This document shows positions 1 through 7,967 of a stretch of DNA of 64,000 nt, piece after piece. Under the pieces are notes generated by a model, which made no database searches, was not told the origin of the DNA, and was given only the letters and a program-made list of their open reading frames with translations. Positions within the stretch are counted from its first letter, which is position 1; the number at the start of each line of letters is the position of its first letter. This stretch comes from VBAU01 sp036005185 (GTDB lineage: Bacteria > Bacteroidota > Bacteroidia > Chitinophagales > Chitinophagaceae), in NCBI GenBank assembly GCA_036005185.1, contig DASYQS010000041.1, positions 46,242 through 110,241 on the forward strand, in the 5' to 3' direction. The translations under genes were made by a program, and so were the position numbers.

Positions 1-1226
1 TTTGTAAGAGGTTCTGTTTGAATTTTAACTTGAGTGCCTGTTGTTTTATCCTTTACAATAGCATTCATTCGAGAAGCTACCGCATTGAATACCCCTATGC
101 CTAGTTTCTTTTTTGTTCTTCCGGAAAATTTAATTGCATTATATAGTTGTGTTACAGTTGGATTTTTTATGATCTCCAGATCGGGGTTAGCATCCACTAA
201 CCGCACAACTGAATTGTATCCTTTTGGAGTAGCGCCTACTCGTCTTGAATAGAACAAGCCCGCTTTATTGAATATTTCTGTACCCTCCGTAAAAAAGGGA
301 CGGTGCTCTTCAAACTTAACTTCGAATGGAGAAAGGTTGTTGATGACATTATCAGAAATTACTTGACCATAATCCGGGATAAGTGTAGCATCGAGAGTAA
401 AGCTTTCATTGATCCCATATTTTACATCCATTCCGCCGTTGCGCAGCCATTCCGTTCTATTTCCGTCCTTCTCAGGAGTTATACGAACTCCGCCTGTGAG
501 GTAAGGCGAAAAACTCAGGCGCAAGGGAGGTTGAATATTTTGCAAGCTTTTGTATTGGCCAAACTGATTAACAAAACCATTTACATTGGGGTCAACAGGA
601 TTCCAAAATGAGGTTTCATTATTTCGCCTGGTAAATCTGAGAAATTGAAGCCCCCAATCCTGAACATCTTTTTTTGAAAAGCGCAGTGAAATGTAAGGTA
701 TCTTCATTTCCACTGTCCATCCATCGGGCATCATTTTTATTTTACTATCCCAAACGGCATCCCAGGTCTTATCTCCATAGCTGAAAAAATTGTCTCCAAG
801 ATTTGGCCCCAGCCTGGCATCGGTTTGTACGTTCATGCATGTAACCAGGAACTGAAACCCATTTTGCTTATCATTATAGGTGTCAAAAAATACCGAGAAA
901 TAATCCACATCTGTCTGTTGCTCTTCATCCCTTGCCGTTAGTTGTTTACGGATCAAAGAAGGATCGTCATGCAAATAAGCCCCTATGTAAACAGCTGAGT
1001 TATCATAAGTGATCTTTACTTCAGTTTTTACAGAAGCCGGTGAACCATAATTAGGAAATTTTTGAATAAAATCCGTTGCTTTCGAAGCCTTTTTCCATGC
1101 CATATCATCTAGTTCGCCGTCGATCTTAGGCGCCGTTTCTGCTTTAATGGCTTCCAGTATTTTGGGTTGGGAAAAAGCAATGGTGTAAAGCAGTATAAAG
1201 GGTATGACAAGTAATTTCTTCAGCAG
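1..1226 (-). CDS. DUF5916 outer-membrane protein with N-terminal CBM9-like domain (partial, 3' end off the window)
   Basis: The reverse strand reads open from about 1226 to the left edge. It begins with a signal peptide (LLKKLLVIPFILLYTIAFSQ), then a carbohydrate-binding family 9-like domain (PKIDGELDDMAWKKA onward), then the DUF5916 region with the hallmark RPFFTEGTEIF and GLFYSRRVG motifs. Members of this family are predicted outer-membrane beta-barrel proteins; their substrate is unknown to me. About 408 codons are visible; the barrel end lies outside. No ATG, GTG or TTG precedes the signal peptide: an in-frame TAA lies at 1236-1238, and the only near-start codons before the Lys-Lys pair are two CTGs (1224-1226 and 1221-1223). 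A -7 box TATATTTG at 1249-1256 would start the RNA near 1243, so a CTG start fits. Family call is firm; the start codon is inference. Confidence 0.9.
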   Translation of the reverse strand, partial: MLKKLLVIPFILLYTIAFSQPKILEAIKAETAPKIDGELDDMAWKKASKATDFIQKFPNYGSPASVKTEVKITYDNSAVYIGAYLHDDPSLIRKQLTARDEEQQTDVDYFSVFFDTYNDKQNGFQFLVTCMNVQTDARLGPNLGDNFFSYGDKTWDAVWDSKIKMMPDGWTVEMKIPYISLRFSKKDVQDWGLQFLRFTRRNNETSFWNPVDPNVNGFVNQFGQYKSLQNIQPPLRLSFSPYLTGGVRITPEKDGNRTEWLRNGGMDVKYGINESFTLDATLIPDYGQVISDNVINNLSPFEVKFEEHRPFFTEGTEIFNKAGLFYSRRVGATPKGYNSVVRLVDANPDLEIIKNPTVTQLYNAIKFSGRTKKKLGIGVFNAVASRMNAIVKDKTTGTQVKIQTEPLT

Positions 1227-1248
1227 ATCGCAGTTTTAGGTAACAAGG

Positions 1249-1256
1249 CAAATATA
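1249..1256 (-). promoter_or_regulatory. Bacteroidota -7 box for the DUF5916 gene
   Basis: On the reverse strand TATATTTG matches the Bacteroidota -7 consensus TAnnTTTG. It sits about 23 bases upstream of the proposed CTG start. The nearest TTTG (1283-1286) is 26 bases further upstream, longer than the usual 19-21, so only the -7 element is supported. Confidence 0.5.
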
Positions 1257-1319
1257 GATTAATTATATATTGACAGTTTGCCCAAAATAACGCTGCTTAA
1301 AACGGGTTTTTCCGACGTA

Positions 1320-2069
1320 TCAATTCATTCTTTTTTTTAATATGGATACTTGCTGATGAAGGGAGCTAACCACATTGGCAAGATGATCCACATCCCACCG
1401 CTGCTGTTGTGTAGCCTTTGCAATGATGTATTGAGCCTGCCATACTTCCAAAATATCTTCAGCATTTATCGTATAGGGTTTATACGCCGGATTATCACTT
1501 ACCAGGGTAAGTTTATTCTTTGTTCGACTTCCTTTCAATACTCTTTTATAAACAATCCCTTCGTTCCTCGAAACCACTATGTAGGTAAGGTTATTTTTTA
1601 CATCTTCAACAGTATCGCATTTTTCGCAAACTATAACTGAGCCGCTGGGGGTAGGCATCATTGAATCGCCTAAAATTTCGAAAGCACGGTAGTTACCTCC
1701 TGAAAGCATGGGTAATGTAAAAGTGTTTAGTTCATCAATGAATTCCGGATCCGCATAACCAGCGAGATAGCCAGCTGCTGCTTTGAAGGGGACAAAAGAA
1801 ATATCCGGTCTTCCTCCTGCTAATTTCATGGCACGACGCTTGGCAATATAGTTTGCTTTATTATCACTTAAATCCTTTCTCAAAAGTTCATCAAGCGTCA
1901 ATTTAAAAATATCGCAAACTACTTCCAACACATCAATCCTTGGCTCAGCTCTTTCTTCCTCGTAAGCGCCCAAAAGAGAGCGCTTGATGCGAAGCTTTTG
2001 AGCAAACTCTTCTTGTGTCCATCCGCGCAACTTGCGAAGATATTTCAGGTTTTGATTGGCAATCGACAT
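1320..2069 (-). CDS. XRE-family repressor with S24/LexA-type peptidase domain
   Basis: A 249-residue cytoplasmic transcription regulator. Residues 7-66 form an HTH_3 domain (LRKLRGWTQEEFAQ). The C-terminal half is a LexA/CI-like S24 domain with the catalytic Ser136 in GDSMMPTPSG and Lys175 in IVYKRV. An Ala-Gly pair at 99-100 is a possible self-cleavage site. Such proteins repress target promoters and are inactivated by RecA-stimulated self-cleavage or simply act as dimeric repressors; which applies here cannot be seen. It is divergent from surE, and its own promoter overlaps an inverted repeat, so autorepression is likely. No phage genes lie nearby, so it looks like a chromosomal regulator and not a prophage remnant. 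Confidence 0.9.
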   Translation of the reverse strand: MSIANQNLKYLRKLRGWTQEEFAQKLRIKRSLLGAYEEERAEPRIDVLEVVCDIFKLTLDELLRKDLSDNKANYIAKRRAMKLAGGRPDISFVPFKAAAGYLAGYADPEFIDELNTFTLPMLSGGNYRAFEILGDSMMPTPSGSVIVCEKCDTVEDVKNNLTYIVVSRNEGIVYKRVLKGSRTKNKLTLVSDNPAYKPYTINAEDILEVWQAQYIIAKATQQQRWDVDHLANVVSSLHQQVSILKKRMN

Positions 2070-2082
2070 ATCAAGCTAATTT

Positions 2083-2121
2083 ATTTAGTTGCAAAATACT
2101 AAATTTTGCTAAATAGTCAAT
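2083..2121 (-). promoter_or_regulatory. Promoter and putative operator of the XRE/S24 repressor
   Basis: The hexamer ATTTAG at 2083-2088 is mirrored by CTAAAT at 2099-2104, and a second CTAAAT follows at 2109-2114, exactly ten bases (one helical turn) on. On the reverse strand an ATTG (2118-2121) and a -7-like TATTTTG (2092-2098) are 19 bases apart, close to Bacteroidota promoter spacing, and lie inside the repeat. Binding there would block the repressor's own promoter. Operator function is inference. Confidence 0.5.
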
Positions 2122-2213
2122 AAAGGTTTTTGAAAAACTTTGAGCAGTTAATTTTTTATAGTCAACGGGTTTTGATACATCCAGAATTTATCATCACTTT
2201 TGCCATGTTTCAT

Positions 2214-3053
2214 ATGGCAACAAAAAAGAAGAAATCCTCTTCAGCTAAAAACAAACAAAGATCCCCGGGGCAAACGAAAACTGCAGATAAAAAGCACCCT
2301 GTTATTTTGATCACAAATGATGATGGTATTACAGCTCCTGGCCTCCATAACCTTGTTGAAGCGGTAAAAGATCTTGGTAAAGTTGTAGTAGTAGCTCCGG
2401 ATAAGCCTCAATCAGGGATGGGGCATGCTATTACAATTGGAACTCCGCTTCGCCTTCATAAAGTAAATGCATTTGAAAATGTAGAGGCATGGCAATGTTC
2501 CGGTACTCCGGTTGATTGTGTAAAGCTGGCCGTGGACAAAATATTACATCGAAAGCCCGATCTCTGCTTGAGCGGAATTAATCATGGCGCTAACCATAGC
2601 ATCAATGTTATTTATTCAGGAACTATGTCTGCCGCAGTAGAAGCGGCGATTGAAAGCATTCCGTCGGTCGGTTTTTCCCTGCTTGATTATAATATTGAAG
2701 CCGATTTTGGGGGTGCTAGAAAATATGTTCGCATTATTGTTGAAAAACTGCTTCATAAAAAACAGGATAAGCACATGGTGTTGAATGTAAATATTCCAGC
2801 CGTGCCCGCGGAATTGATCAGAGGAATAAAAGTTTGCCGCCAGGCTTATGCCAAATATGAAGAGGATTTTATTGAACGCAATGATCCTAACGGTCGAAGA
2901 TATTATTGGCTAACCGGCGAGTTTGTTAACTTCGACAAAGGAAAAGACACCGATGTGTGGGCATTGGCTAATCAATATGTAAGCGTAGTACCTGTGCAAT
3001 TTGATCTAACTAATTACGTTTTAAAAGCCAAACTTGAAAAACTGTGGAAATAA
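2214..3053 (+). CDS. surE: 5'/3'-nucleotidase SurE
   Basis: A 279-residue stationary-phase survival nucleotidase (EC 3.1.3.5 family), cytoplasmic and metal-dependent, removing phosphate from nucleoside monophosphates. The metal-binding ITNDDG motif is at residues 33-38, followed by PDKPQSGMGHAIT and the conserved LSGINHGANHSINVIYSGT segment. The start is taken at the ATG at 2214; an in-frame ATG at 2205 and a longer extension to 2130 are open, but their extra residues do not look like SurE. Even from 2214 the protein has a Lys/Ser-rich tail of about 27 residues before the fold, which most SurE proteins lack. Its stop overlaps the start of the next small gene (TAATG), so the two are probably translated together. 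Confidence 0.95.
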   Translation: MATKKKKSSSAKNKQRSPGQTKTADKKHPVILITNDDGITAPGLHNLVEAVKDLGKVVVVAPDKPQSGMGHAITIGTPLRLHKVNAFENVEAWQCSGTPVDCVKLAVDKILHRKPDLCLSGINHGANHSINVIYSGTMSAAVEAAIESIPSVGFSLLDYNIEADFGGARKYVRIIVEKLLHKKQDKHMVLNVNIPAVPAELIRGIKVCRQAYAKYEEDFIERNDPNGRRYYWLTGEFVNFDKGKDTDVWALANQYVSVVPVQFDLTNYVLKAKLEKLWK

Positions 3054-3352
3054 TGATACTTAAAAAAGACAATCTCAGATTCGGCCTTGTGCTCGGTTTA
3101 TTAGGCCCCATCATTGGTCTTACAGTTGTTTATCTCGTCAGCTACCGAACTTTCACTTTTGGCGAGTTTTTTAATTTTTTCATTACGGATAATAAAAGAA
3201 TTACCTCCATCGGGGCTTTGTCGTTACTGGCAAATGCGGTGTTGTTTACCATTTATATCAATACTCACCGCGATAATACTGCTAAAGGAATTTTTCTGAC
3301 CACTGTCATTTATGGTATCGGCATCCTTGTGCTGAAGATCTTCAATCCTTAG
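3053..3352 (+). CDS. Small inner-membrane protein downstream of surE
   Basis: A 99-residue protein that I cannot assign to a named family. It has an initial basic segment (MILKKDNLRF) and about three hydrophobic stretches (residues 9-29, about 48-68, and 77-95), so it is probably an inner-membrane protein. The ATG at 3053 overlaps the surE stop by one base; a GTG at 3044 is also in frame but would overlap further. The tight overlap indicates co-transcription with surE. Function is unknown. Confidence 0.8.
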   Translation: MILKKDNLRFGLVLGLLGPIIGLTVVYLVSYRTFTFGEFFNFFITDNKRITSIGALSLLANAVLFTIYINTHRDNTAKGIFLTTVIYGIGILVLKIFNP

Positions 3353-3518
3353 ATGTTAAATTATAACTGAAAGATGATAATAAGTCTATTCTCGTATCCT
3401 GCTTAACAACTATCATCTAAAGACTATCATTTATCCTGTAACCTATTTAGAAAATACCTCGTCAAATCAGGCGGAATCCAAAACCATTTTATAATATTTG
3501 TTCATAAATCATCAAAAC

Positions 3519-4241
3519 ATGAGACAAATTCTTATTATAGCAGTTTCTTCCTTACTGCTTTTTTCTTCCTGCCGAGAAATATTTGCTAAAAGAATTCGTG
3601 GCAACGGAAATATAACAACTCAAACCCGTTCAGCGGGCCAGTTTAACAGCATTGATGTGAGTGGCGCTATCGATGTCTATGTTAAACAGGATTCATCTTC
3701 GTCCATAAAAGTAGAAGCTGATGAAAATCTCCAGCAATATATAGAAACGATTACTGACGGCGATGTGCTGCGCATAAAAGCAGAACCGGGATTCAACATC
3801 AGGTCAAGCAGGCAGATCAAGGTTTACGTTTCATCTGCGGCGTTTAAAAGATTTGAAGCTTCCGGCGCCTGCAAGATTTTTGGCGAAAACAAGATCACAA
3901 GCTCTTCAGATATTGACTATGACCTCAGCGGAAGTTGTGACATTACTATGGATATAAATGCACCCAAAATATCGGCAGATGTTTCGGGTGCTTGTTCTTT
4001 AAGGTTAAAAGGTGAAACGAAGGATTTTCATGTACATGGCTCTGGAAGTACTGATATAAAAAGTTTGGATCTTTTAGCAGAAAATGTGGACTTAGATATA
4101 TCAGGGGCCGGAGATGCCGAAGTATATGCCAGTGTAAAGCTTACAGGCAGCATCAGTGGGGCAGCCAGTGTAAATTATAAAGGAACTGCTCAAACAGATA
4201 TTCACACAAGCGGAGCAACCTCGGTTAAAAAATTAGACTGA
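3519..4241 (+). CDS. Head GIN domain (DUF2807) lipoprotein
   Basis: A 240-residue lipoprotein. The signal peptide ends in the lipobox LLLFSSC, so it is likely lipid-anchored in the envelope. The rest is a DUF2807 (putative auto-transporter adhesin, head GIN) domain: repeated parallel beta-helix-like rungs rich in SGA/SGS turns (DVSGAIDVYV, EASGACKIF, DLSGSCDITM, DVSGACSLRL, DISGAGDAEVY). Start at the ATG at 3519, which places the lipobox normally; a TTG at 3498 would add seven residues before it. It is monocistronic, with a hairpin terminator after it. Biological role unknown. Confidence 0.92.
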   Translation: MRQILIIAVSSLLLFSSCREIFAKRIRGNGNITTQTRSAGQFNSIDVSGAIDVYVKQDSSSSIKVEADENLQQYIETITDGDVLRIKAEPGFNIRSSRQIKVYVSSAAFKRFEASGACKIFGENKITSSSDIDYDLSGSCDITMDINAPKISADVSGACSLRLKGETKDFHVHGSGSTDIKSLDLLAENVDLDISGAGDAEVYASVKLTGSISGAASVNYKGTAQTDIHTSGATSVKKLD

Positions 4242-4269
4242 TCAGATTTGAAATATTTATGAACCGAAG

Positions 4270-4296
4270 GCTGCTGAATTTTTCAGCAGCTTTTAT
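4270..4296 (+). terminator. Rho-independent terminator after the GIN lipoprotein
   Basis: Perfect 9-bp stem GCTGCTGAA (4270-4278) and TTCAGCAGC (4282-4290), three-base loop, followed by TTTTATTG. It lies 29 bases after the stop codon. Confidence 0.85.
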
Positions 4297-4406
4297 TGTA
4301 GTAATTCCTTAGTAAAAAACCGTAGCGACAATTCATAACAATTTTTAGCTTTTTCCAAAGACTTTTTATGACGAACTTAGCGTTACTAACCTGAAAAACT
4401 ATTGTG

Positions 4407-5309
4407 ATGAATGCCACAGTCCGTCCTTTTTCCTTTTTCCCTAATATTTTTATAGGTCTTCTCAGTTTTTTGCTCGCAATTCCTTTATTTATTTTAGCCT
4501 ATCATCGTCTTCCTGATCTTGATTGGCCCTACCACACCGATAAAATTCTGATATTTTCTTTGATTGCAATATTGCTCTTATTAATGGTCCGATCATTTAA
4601 GTATGTTATCATTACGGGCGTTATTGCCATTGTTGGTTGGTTATGGTATGGCACAGTTGCCGGGCAATATGGGTTTAGAGAATTTTATCAAGACGGAAAA
4701 GCTATGATATATGGCATGCAAAATAATTCAAATGAAAAAGGGGTTGTCTTCACGGGTTCAAGGGCTTTATCCACTGATCGCGAAATAGTAAAAGCAATCG
4801 AATATAAGAATCCTGTAGTAAGAGATTTTGCGGTTGGCGCCACCAACGAATATTTTGCCGATGAACAGCAAGGTGAAAGGATGAGGTATCGCATCCTTAT
4901 TCAATGCGTTGCTGTCTTTAAAAAAATAAATGAGAATTGGAATTATGTAAGCGATCCTCAAGATGATGAATATATAGCGAAGGCCAGTGAGTCCGTAAAA
5001 TTGCTTGCTGGCGATTGTGACGATCATTCGATTTTGATGTCTGCAGCTATAAAAGCCATTGGGGGCACTACCAGGCTTGTATATACTCATGGGCATATCT
5101 ATCCTGAGCTTTTAATAGGAAGCAAAAAGGATCTTGACCATATGGACAAACTAATACACACAAAATTGTTTGCTAAAGAAAGCAACCATAAAACGATCCA
5201 TTATCATAAAGATGAAGATGGGAAAATCTGGTTGAATCTTGATTATACAGCAGGCTATCCCGGCGGAAAGTTTATGGGCAAAGATGTGATCGAATGTATT
5301 TATCCATAG
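4407..5309 (+). CDS. Membrane-anchored transglutaminase-like protein
   Basis: A 300-residue protein with two or three transmembrane helices in the first 100 residues (FIGLLSFLLAIPLFILAYH, IFSLIAILLLLMV, YVIITGVIAIVGWLWYG). These are followed by a soluble transglutaminase-like cysteine protease fold. The likely triad is Cys204 in GDCDDHS, His230 (or His228) in YTHGHIYPE, and Asp279 in LNLDYT. All three catalytic residues are present, so it is probably an active enzyme acting on proteins or peptides; the substrate is unknown. Start at the ATG at 4407; a GTG lies one codon earlier. It is convergent with pbpC, separated by 33 bases. Confidence 0.85.
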   Translation: MNATVRPFSFFPNIFIGLLSFLLAIPLFILAYHRLPDLDWPYHTDKILIFSLIAILLLLMVRSFKYVIITGVIAIVGWLWYGTVAGQYGFREFYQDGKAMIYGMQNNSNEKGVVFTGSRALSTDREIVKAIEYKNPVVRDFAVGATNEYFADEQQGERMRYRILIQCVAVFKKINENWNYVSDPQDDEYIAKASESVKLLAGDCDDHSILMSAAIKAIGGTTRLVYTHGHIYPELLIGSKKDLDHMDKLIHTKLFAKESNHKTIHYHKDEDGKIWLNLDYTAGYPGGKFMGKDVIECIYP

Positions 5310-5342
5310 CAGGTGTTCAAACCCCGAATTTAGAATCCAAAT

Positions 5343-7664
5343 CTAAAGATTCACATACCTCACCGTAATCCAAATATCTTTATTCCTTCCTTTATCATCC
5401 GTGCATGAAATTTTCACTGGTCCCTCATCGGGCACAAAAAATTGTTTTTCACCTGCACTGCTTGCTTTGTAAAATTTATTATTAATATACCAATATACTT
5501 TGCTTACATCATTGGCCGTTTTGCAAGTTAATTGTAGAGGTTCACGATCTTTTTTATTGATCAAATATTCTGTATTGCTTGCAGGAGAGGTGATATCGGG
5601 CGCACCTTCTTTAAATATTTTTTCGCAATCGGGATTGTGGGAAGGTATTTTTTCATAAGCCATTTTATTTTCTGTAAACCAAGCCTGCATTTCAGGATCA
5701 ATGATCTTATACCATTTCTTTTTAAAACCAGTTTCAGGAACACAGTTTTTACAATAAGAAATTTTTTCATCAGCACTTACAGTAATTTCCTGCCAATTGT
5801 TACATTTTTTTACAGACGAGATCATTGGAATAAAATAATCCATCACGACATTGCTGCAATGATCCGTTGGTATCAAACCCGTTTCGCCACACACCTTTCT
5901 TTGTTCGCAATCGGCCGGTGGCCTGAACCATTCTGCATCGCTGTCATAATCTATTGTATTAAAAATTTTAAATAGTAATGGAGTAGCTACGTTTGCGCCA
6001 CTGAGATCCGCTACTCCAATGCCTGAAAAATTACCAACCCAAACGCCAACTGTATAATTCTTATTATAACCAATGCTCCATGCATCACGTCGCCCATAGC
6101 TGGTACCTGTTTTCCAAGCGATCTTCGGCATGTGTTCTGTCGCCTGCCAATTCAAAGGAAAATCAGGGCGATTTACTCTGGATAAAATATCGGTGATCAT
6201 GTAACTAGCCGCAGTGCTGATTACTTTTTTCTTAATGAGTATTGTATCATTTTGAATGTATGAAGGTGAAACATAAACACCTTCATTGGCAAAGGCAGAG
6301 AACAATCCGGTAAGTTCTTCAAGTGTTGCCCCACAACCGCCAAGGATCATTGACAAGCCTAATTTGTTTTGGTCTTTTCTTATTTGTTTAAAATTGCATT
6401 TAGCCAGTTTCTGGATCAGCTTTTCCTTACCTAACAACTTTAAACTTTTTACTGCGGGAATATTTAATGAATGTTCCAAAGCATATTCTACTGTAACATA
6501 TCCGTTGAATTTTTTATCATAGTTTTCAGGTGAGTATCCTGCATAATTTACTTCAACATCTGAAACGACCATCTTAGGCGTTTCCAAACCTTCATCAATA
6601 CATAATCCATACAACAACGGCTTTAGTGTGCTACCTGGCTCACGAACAGCAGCGGCGCCATTCACCTGTCCTCCATCAGTTGTATCGTGAAAATTAGAAG
6701 AACCCACATAGGTAACGACTTGGTGTGAGTGATTATCAATAATGACTACAGCAGCGTTTTTGATATTTTTTAATCGAAGTGTTCTTACATAATCTCCCAC
6801 AAGCTTTTCTGTTTTGAGCTGAGTATTCATGATAATATTGGATTGAATAATATCACCACCTTGCTGCTTTAATTTATAGGAAAGATGTGGAAGGTAATGC
6901 GGTACTGTTCCTCTTGATGCTGTTAAAGGCTCAGCCAGCGCATCTTCAATTTCCTTTTTTGTAAAAACTTTTTCGGAAGCAAATCTTTTAAGCCATTTGT
7001 TTCTTTCCTGTATAATGAGGTTATTATTCCTACCTATCACCAAGGTGGAGGGGCGATTTGGAATAATGGACAAGGCTGTGATCTCTGCTAACGATAAATG
7101 ATCGGGGTTTTTATTGAAATAAAGAATAGAAGCCGACTTCACTCCTTCTATATTACTGCCATAAGGAACAAGATTCAGATACATTTGAAGGATTTCATTC
7201 TTGCTGTATTTTAACTCAAGCTGAAAAGCACGGAACATTTCAATGATCTTGTTTCCTATATTTCTTTTTCGATGCTCTAGTGCCCTGGCGACTTGCATGG
7301 TGATAGTGCTTGCCCCCGAAGTAGTTCGCATGGTGAAAATATTTTTGAAAAAGGCCCTTCCTACAGCAAAAAGGTTTACACCGGGATGAGAATAAAAGTA
7401 TTTATCCTCTTTAGCAATGATCGTTTTGCGAAGCAGTGGTGAGATATCCTTAAGTTCAGTTTTCATTCTCCATTTCTGATCACTGGTCAGATAAGCATTA
7501 ATAACTTCTCCCTTGTTATCAGTTATGATTGTTGAATATTCGATCTTATCATGCAAGGGAAAAATCCAGTTCAACAGGAAAAATAAGATTAATAGCCCTG
7601 CTATAGCAATGCTGATTCTTTTCAGAATCCGTATGATATGTCGTTTAGTGATTTTGAATTTCAT
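5343..7664 (-). CDS. pbpC: Penicillin-binding protein 1C
   Basis: A 773-residue bifunctional peptidoglycan synthase anchored by an N-terminal helix (about residues 19-35) and acting in the periplasm. The GT51 transglycosylase domain shows Glu86 in IIAKEDKYFYSHPG and the GASTITMQVAR motif. The transpeptidase domain has Ser345 in STLK, SLN in EHSLNIP, and Lys518 in KTGTS. The C-terminus has the BiPBP_C region typical of PBP1C. It is divergent from the alpha-2-macroglobulin gene; pairing of pbpC with such a gene is widespread in bacteria and has been read as an envelope-repair or defence module. All catalytic motifs are intact. Confidence 0.96.
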   Translation of the reverse strand: MKFKITKRHIIRILKRISIAIAGLLILFFLLNWIFPLHDKIEYSTIITDNKGEVINAYLTSDQKWRMKTELKDISPLLRKTIIAKEDKYFYSHPGVNLFAVGRAFFKNIFTMRTTSGASTITMQVARALEHRKRNIGNKIIEMFRAFQLELKYSKNEILQMYLNLVPYGSNIEGVKSASILYFNKNPDHLSLAEITALSIIPNRPSTLVIGRNNNLIIQERNKWLKRFASEKVFTKKEIEDALAEPLTASRGTVPHYLPHLSYKLKQQGGDIIQSNIIMNTQLKTEKLVGDYVRTLRLKNIKNAAVVIIDNHSHQVVTYVGSSNFHDTTDGGQVNGAAAVREPGSTLKPLLYGLCIDEGLETPKMVVSDVEVNYAGYSPENYDKKFNGYVTVEYALEHSLNIPAVKSLKLLGKEKLIQKLAKCNFKQIRKDQNKLGLSMILGGCGATLEELTGLFSAFANEGVYVSPSYIQNDTILIKKKVISTAASYMITDILSRVNRPDFPLNWQATEHMPKIAWKTGTSYGRRDAWSIGYNKNYTVGVWVGNFSGIGVADLSGANVATPLLFKIFNTIDYDSDAEWFRPPADCEQRKVCGETGLIPTDHCSNVVMDYFIPMISSVKKCNNWQEITVSADEKISYCKNCVPETGFKKKWYKIIDPEMQAWFTENKMAYEKIPSHNPDCEKIFKEGAPDITSPASNTEYLINKKDREPLQLTCKTANDVSKVYWYINNKFYKASSAGEKQFFVPDEGPVKISCTDDKGRNKDIWITVRYVNL

Positions 7665-7967
7665 TTGGGTTTTGTAGCCCGCGATTTAACCGCTGGCTGT
7701 GTGAGCGGCTCATTCCCTTAACAAATATTTATCTTTCAAAATTTGTAAGCAATAATTTTTCATTGTTAACTTTCATATCAAATTCTTTCTACCCTTTATG
7801 GACTCTTCAGACCCGTCGCGACCTACACGTGACATTCCTCCTTAGTTGGTTTCACAATACTAATTTCTGTTTTTTCTTTTGTGAAAAAAGAATGGATAGC
7901 CAAATTTTTTGCATTTCGATTTTTGTTTAACTTATCTTTTAATCGCTTACCATAACCAACAATCTAT
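7665..7967. other. Divergent intergenic region between pbpC and the alpha-2-macroglobulin gene
   Basis: 303 bases with no open coding frame. It must contain the promoters of both flanking genes, but I see no clean TTTG/TAnnTTTG pair. A stem of CCGCT and AGCGG is present near 7690-7709, and a T-run/A-run hairpin (TTTTTTC with GAAAAAAG) lies at about 7876-7898. Neither has a clear role. Confidence 0.5.

Noticed and set aside
1283..1286. TTTG as a -33 element 26 bases from the -7 box (and the same spacing at 21072-21075)
   Set aside because: Spacing is too long for the usual 19-21; TTTG is frequent by chance, so both were left out of the promoter calls.
1320..2069. Prophage marker because of the CI-like repressor
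   Set aside because: No integrase, structural or lysis genes and no attachment-site duplication are visible around it.
2130..2213. Longer SurE start giving 307 residues
   Set aside because: The extra residues contain no SurE-like sequence and ATGs at 2205 and 2214 give a more usual protein.
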